Translations under genes and position numbers: made by a program
In this document: one piece after another, positions 5,211-6,170 of the stretch
Layout: the number at the start of each line of letters is the position of its first letter
How positions within the stretch are numbered: position 1 is the stretch's first letter
Source of the DNA: JAAXGI01 sp963579625
Lineage (GTDB): Bacteria; Gemmatimonadota; Gemmatimonadetes; Longimicrobiales; Gaopeijiaceae
Length of the DNA stretch: 6,170 nucleotides
Assembly (NCBI GenBank): GCA_963579625.1
Contig: CAUZHN010000115.1
Coordinates: forward strand, 1-6,170
Reading direction: 5' to 3'
The notes under the pieces: model-generated
Told to the model about the DNA's origin: nothing
Databases searched by the model: none
What the model saw: the letters and a program-made list of their open reading frames with translations, nothing else

Positions 5211-5301
5211 CTCCTCTTTAGTGAACCGACAATCTTGCAGAATTTTTCTGGGCATAGGAGTCCCAAGGCAATTTGAAATTAGAAAATCCCCTGCGCAAAA
5301 C
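5211..5301 (-). promoter_or_regulatory. Leader repeat R3, upstream of 38-residue peptide gene
   Basis: This is a third R copy. On the minus strand it has a possible promoter (TTGCGC, 17 bases, CAAATT), a 10-base core, a CCCAGAAAAATTCTGCAAGA run and TCGGTTCACTAAAGAGGAGG leading into the start. The part nearest the gene matches R1 closely, and the far part matches R2. Its 10-base core (5256-5265) is AGGAGTCCCA on the plus strand, the exact reverse complement of TGGGACTCCT found at the same place in R1 and R2. It joins module S copy D at GCGCAAAAC (5293-5301). Confidence 0.65.
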
Positions 5302-5351
5302 AGTGCTGGATCGCTAGGTGTGGCTGGGTGCCACGGAGGGACTAGGGGCTA
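5293..5351 (-). repeat. Repeat module S, copy D (hairpin block only)
   Basis: This copy keeps the hairpin block (stem GTGGC/GCCAC, loop ACCCA; 5320-5334) and the part next to the Sel1 stop, but lacks the roughly 50 bases between AACAGTG and GCTGGAT seen in copies A and B. It thus complements copy C, which lost the hairpin. It lies between leader R3 and the Sel1 scrap. Confidence 0.75.
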
Positions 5352-5406
5352 GTTGCCGTCTCGCGGATGCTCCGCCATCCACTCGCGGGACAGCCACTTG
5401 ATGCCT
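5349..5406 (-). pseudogene. Sel1 C-terminal scrap
   Basis: The minus strand reads IKWLSREWMAEHPRDGN and TAG, clearly the tail of the Sel1 proteins at 703-936 (WLSTEWIEAHPSGGN) and 3809-4102 (RMSREWIEA ending DGN). DNA similarity starts near 5406 and a TGA lies a few codons further upstream in frame, so no Sel1 repeat unit remains. Only the last 17 or so codons travelled with repeat copy D. Confidence 0.75.
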
Positions 5407-5564
5407 ATCAGTCTGCTTCCTCCGCATAGTCATCCAACACCGAGGCGGAGATGTGGTGCATGTGGGGGAGAGCGTTCAACTCATGTACCGCGTTATACGA
5501 AAGGCAGGTACAGCTTTCAGCAAGCGGCCCGCGGTCTAGGAGTGAGAAGACCGGCCGTCGTAGC
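5407..5564. other. Unassigned stretch between Sel1 scrap and zinc-ribbon gene
   Basis: I see no supported gene here. One minus-strand frame is open from the zinc-ribbon gene to a TGA at 5408 and includes ESCTCLSYNAVHELNALPHM and SVLDDYAEEAD, which is mildly protein-like. Its only early start codons are GTGs inside the zinc-ribbon gene in another frame, without a ribosome binding site. It could be the remains of a gene or chance. Confidence 0.3.
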
Positions 5565-5684
5565 TCACGGAACACTTTCTCCCTTCGTTGGCTTCGGAGT
5601 GGACTTGGGGGCACCACAATGCGGACAGGCGAGTGCCTTGTCGCTGATCTCCTTCTCGCATTCGTAGCACGGTATTAGAGCCAT
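5565..5684 (-). CDS. 39-residue zinc-ribbon protein
   Basis: The ATG at 5684 opens a frame of 39 codons to TGA at 5565. The product begins MALIPCYECEKEISDKALAC and continues PHCGAPKSTP with a basic Lys/Pro tail. Cys6-x-x-Cys9 and Cys20-Pro-His-Cys23-Gly form the two halves of a zinc ribbon, like the small ribbon domains common at the front of bacterial membrane or regulatory proteins. It ends soon after the second Cys pair, so it is a bare ribbon; it may bind nucleic acid or protein, or be the front of a formerly longer protein. There is no strong ribosome binding site (GGGCAG, 11 bases upstream). The first 14 or so codons plus upstream DNA are duplicated at 2497-2544, where the start codon is lost. 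The four cysteines, the properly placed start and the duplicated upstream region are the evidence for a real gene. Confidence 0.7.
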   Translation of the reverse strand: MALIPCYECEKEISDKALACPHCGAPKSTPKPTKGESVP

Positions 5685-5700
5685 GCTTGATTCTGCCCTG

Positions 5701-5791
5701 CCCCACTCAGGCCCGCAAATCAGGACGCGCCAACCCTGTTTAGTGGTTCTGGGTCAGTGGCGGTGGCATAAGGGGGTGTACCCCACTGGGG
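5701..5791 (-). repeat. Repeat module S, copy E (upstream of zinc-ribbon gene)
   Basis: This matches copy B from the CCCACTCAGG end through TGTTTAGTGGTTC and GTGGCGGTGG to a single ACTGGGG (5785-5791), and similarity stops there: the hairpin block and Sel1 end are missing. It has its own near-palindrome GGGGTGTACCCC (5773-5784). Together with the zinc-ribbon start it forms the same block seen at 2497-2656. Confidence 0.8.
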
Positions 5792-5915
5792 TCTCGCCTC
5801 GATATCGGGACGTAGCGTACCTTAACGCTCGATTCGGCACCGGATATCGGTTTGCCTATCCTAGACTCGGCAGCCAGTATGGTGCTTCCACTCGTATGAA
5901 CTGAGCGCGCCCTCT

Positions 5916-6170
5916 ATGAAGATTTCTGCTTTGTCCGCGTCACCTGTTATTGGCTTGCTAGCCTTATTCCTGATGACACCGGACGTACACGCTCAGTGTG
6001 GCTTGCTGGCCGAGGGCTCCGAAATGGTTTCGGGCATAGTTTATGATGACCTCAATCAAGACGGTCAGCACGGTTCCGGGGAGTCTGGTGTTGCGCGTGT
6101 GAGCGTCAGCAATGGCTGTGAAGTCGTTCTAACGAACTCGGACGGCTCTTACGAAATAGCCCTGGCGCCT
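5916..6170 (+). CDS. Secreted protein with phosphoesterase-type or SdrD-B-like N-terminal domain (3' end outside window)
   Basis: The first 85 residues are visible. Residues 1-26 form a signal peptide (MKIS, a hydrophobic core around GLLALFLM, VHA cleavage site before QC). A beta-sandwich domain follows: SGIVYDDLNQDGQHGSGESG (39-58), VARVSVSNGCEVVLTN (59-74) and SDGSYEIAL (75-83). This is the pattern of the N-terminal domain of secreted calcineurin-like phosphoesterases and of SdrD-B-like domains: D-x-N-x-D-G loop, G-V-x-V-S-N-G, T-x-x-D-G-x-Y. The S-N-G-x-E-V-V-x-T wording favours a metallophosphoesterase, but the catalytic domain lies beyond the window, so this is inference. The ATG at 5916 has no clear Shine-Dalgarno. 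Upstream, 5792-5915 holds two GATATCGG boxes (5801-5808 and 5843-5850 or close by) and no clear promoter. Confidence 0.7.
   Translation, partial: MKISALSASPVIGLLALFLMTPDVHAQCGLLAEGSEMVSGIVYDDLNQDGQHGSGESGVARVSVSNGCEVVLTNSDGSYEIALAP

Noticed and set aside
5408..5617. 69-residue minus-strand frame overlapping the zinc-ribbon gene
   Set aside because: It starts at GTG inside the zinc-ribbon gene without a ribosome binding site. The downstream part is mildly protein-like but not enough to call a gene.
574..5791. CRISPR array or insertion sequence as explanation of the repeats
   Set aside because: Copies are long, diverged, irregularly spaced and separated by genes. There are no regular spacers, terminal inverted repeats, target duplications or transposase frame.

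Overview
The window reads like accessory chromosome from an uncultured, mid-to-high GC Gram-negative bacterium. Exported proteins and lipoproteins, a PhoX/DUF839 protein, a DUF6174-type lipoprotein, an SPFH lipoprotein and Sel1 proteins are combinations I associate with Gemmatimonadota-like environmental genomes. This is an inference from gene content, held weakly; no marker gene is present.

Layout, left to right. 1-545 (+) is the C-terminal part of a PhoX-like DUF839 protein whose start lies outside the window. 574-936 is a repeat copy (S-A) attached to a 5'-truncated Sel1 gene (-). 953-1360 (-) is a DoxX-type membrane protein, divergent from 1554-2459 (+), a short-chain dehydrogenase with an intact catalytic tetrad and an unusual N-terminal signal peptide. 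2497-2705 holds repeat copy S-B and a dead copy of a zinc-ribbon gene. 2756-3100 (+) is a short DUF6174-like lipoprotein. 3150-3746 (-) is an AT-rich patch with a DUF1330 protein and a 44-residue membrane protein. 3738-4102 (-) is repeat copy S-C plus a short Sel1 protein, which overlaps the stop of the SPFH lipoprotein at 4102-4896 (-). 5088-5204 (-) is a 38-residue secreted peptide. 5211-5791 holds leader R3, S-D with a scrap of Sel1, an intact 39-residue zinc-ribbon gene (-) and S-E. 5916 to the end (+) begins a secreted protein with a calcineurin-phosphoesterase-type or SdrD-B-like N-terminal domain.

The main feature is not any one gene but a mosaic of repeats. Module S (five copies, all in the same orientation) is the DNA just downstream of Sel1 stop codons. 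Module R (three copies) is a promoter-like leader that includes the Shine-Dalgarno sequence and sits directly upstream of three unrelated small genes. S and R adjoin each other at copies C and D, while S-B and S-E adjoin the zinc-ribbon gene instead. The copies differ by internal deletions, one of which ends in an 8-bp direct repeat. The region looks like a site where small genes are reshuffled behind shared non-coding modules. No integrase, transposase or phage gene is visible.

There is no clear shared pathway. Most products are predicted to be envelope or exported proteins: PhoX-like, exported SDR, DoxX, two lipoproteins, two very small membrane or secreted peptides, and the phosphoesterase-like protein.
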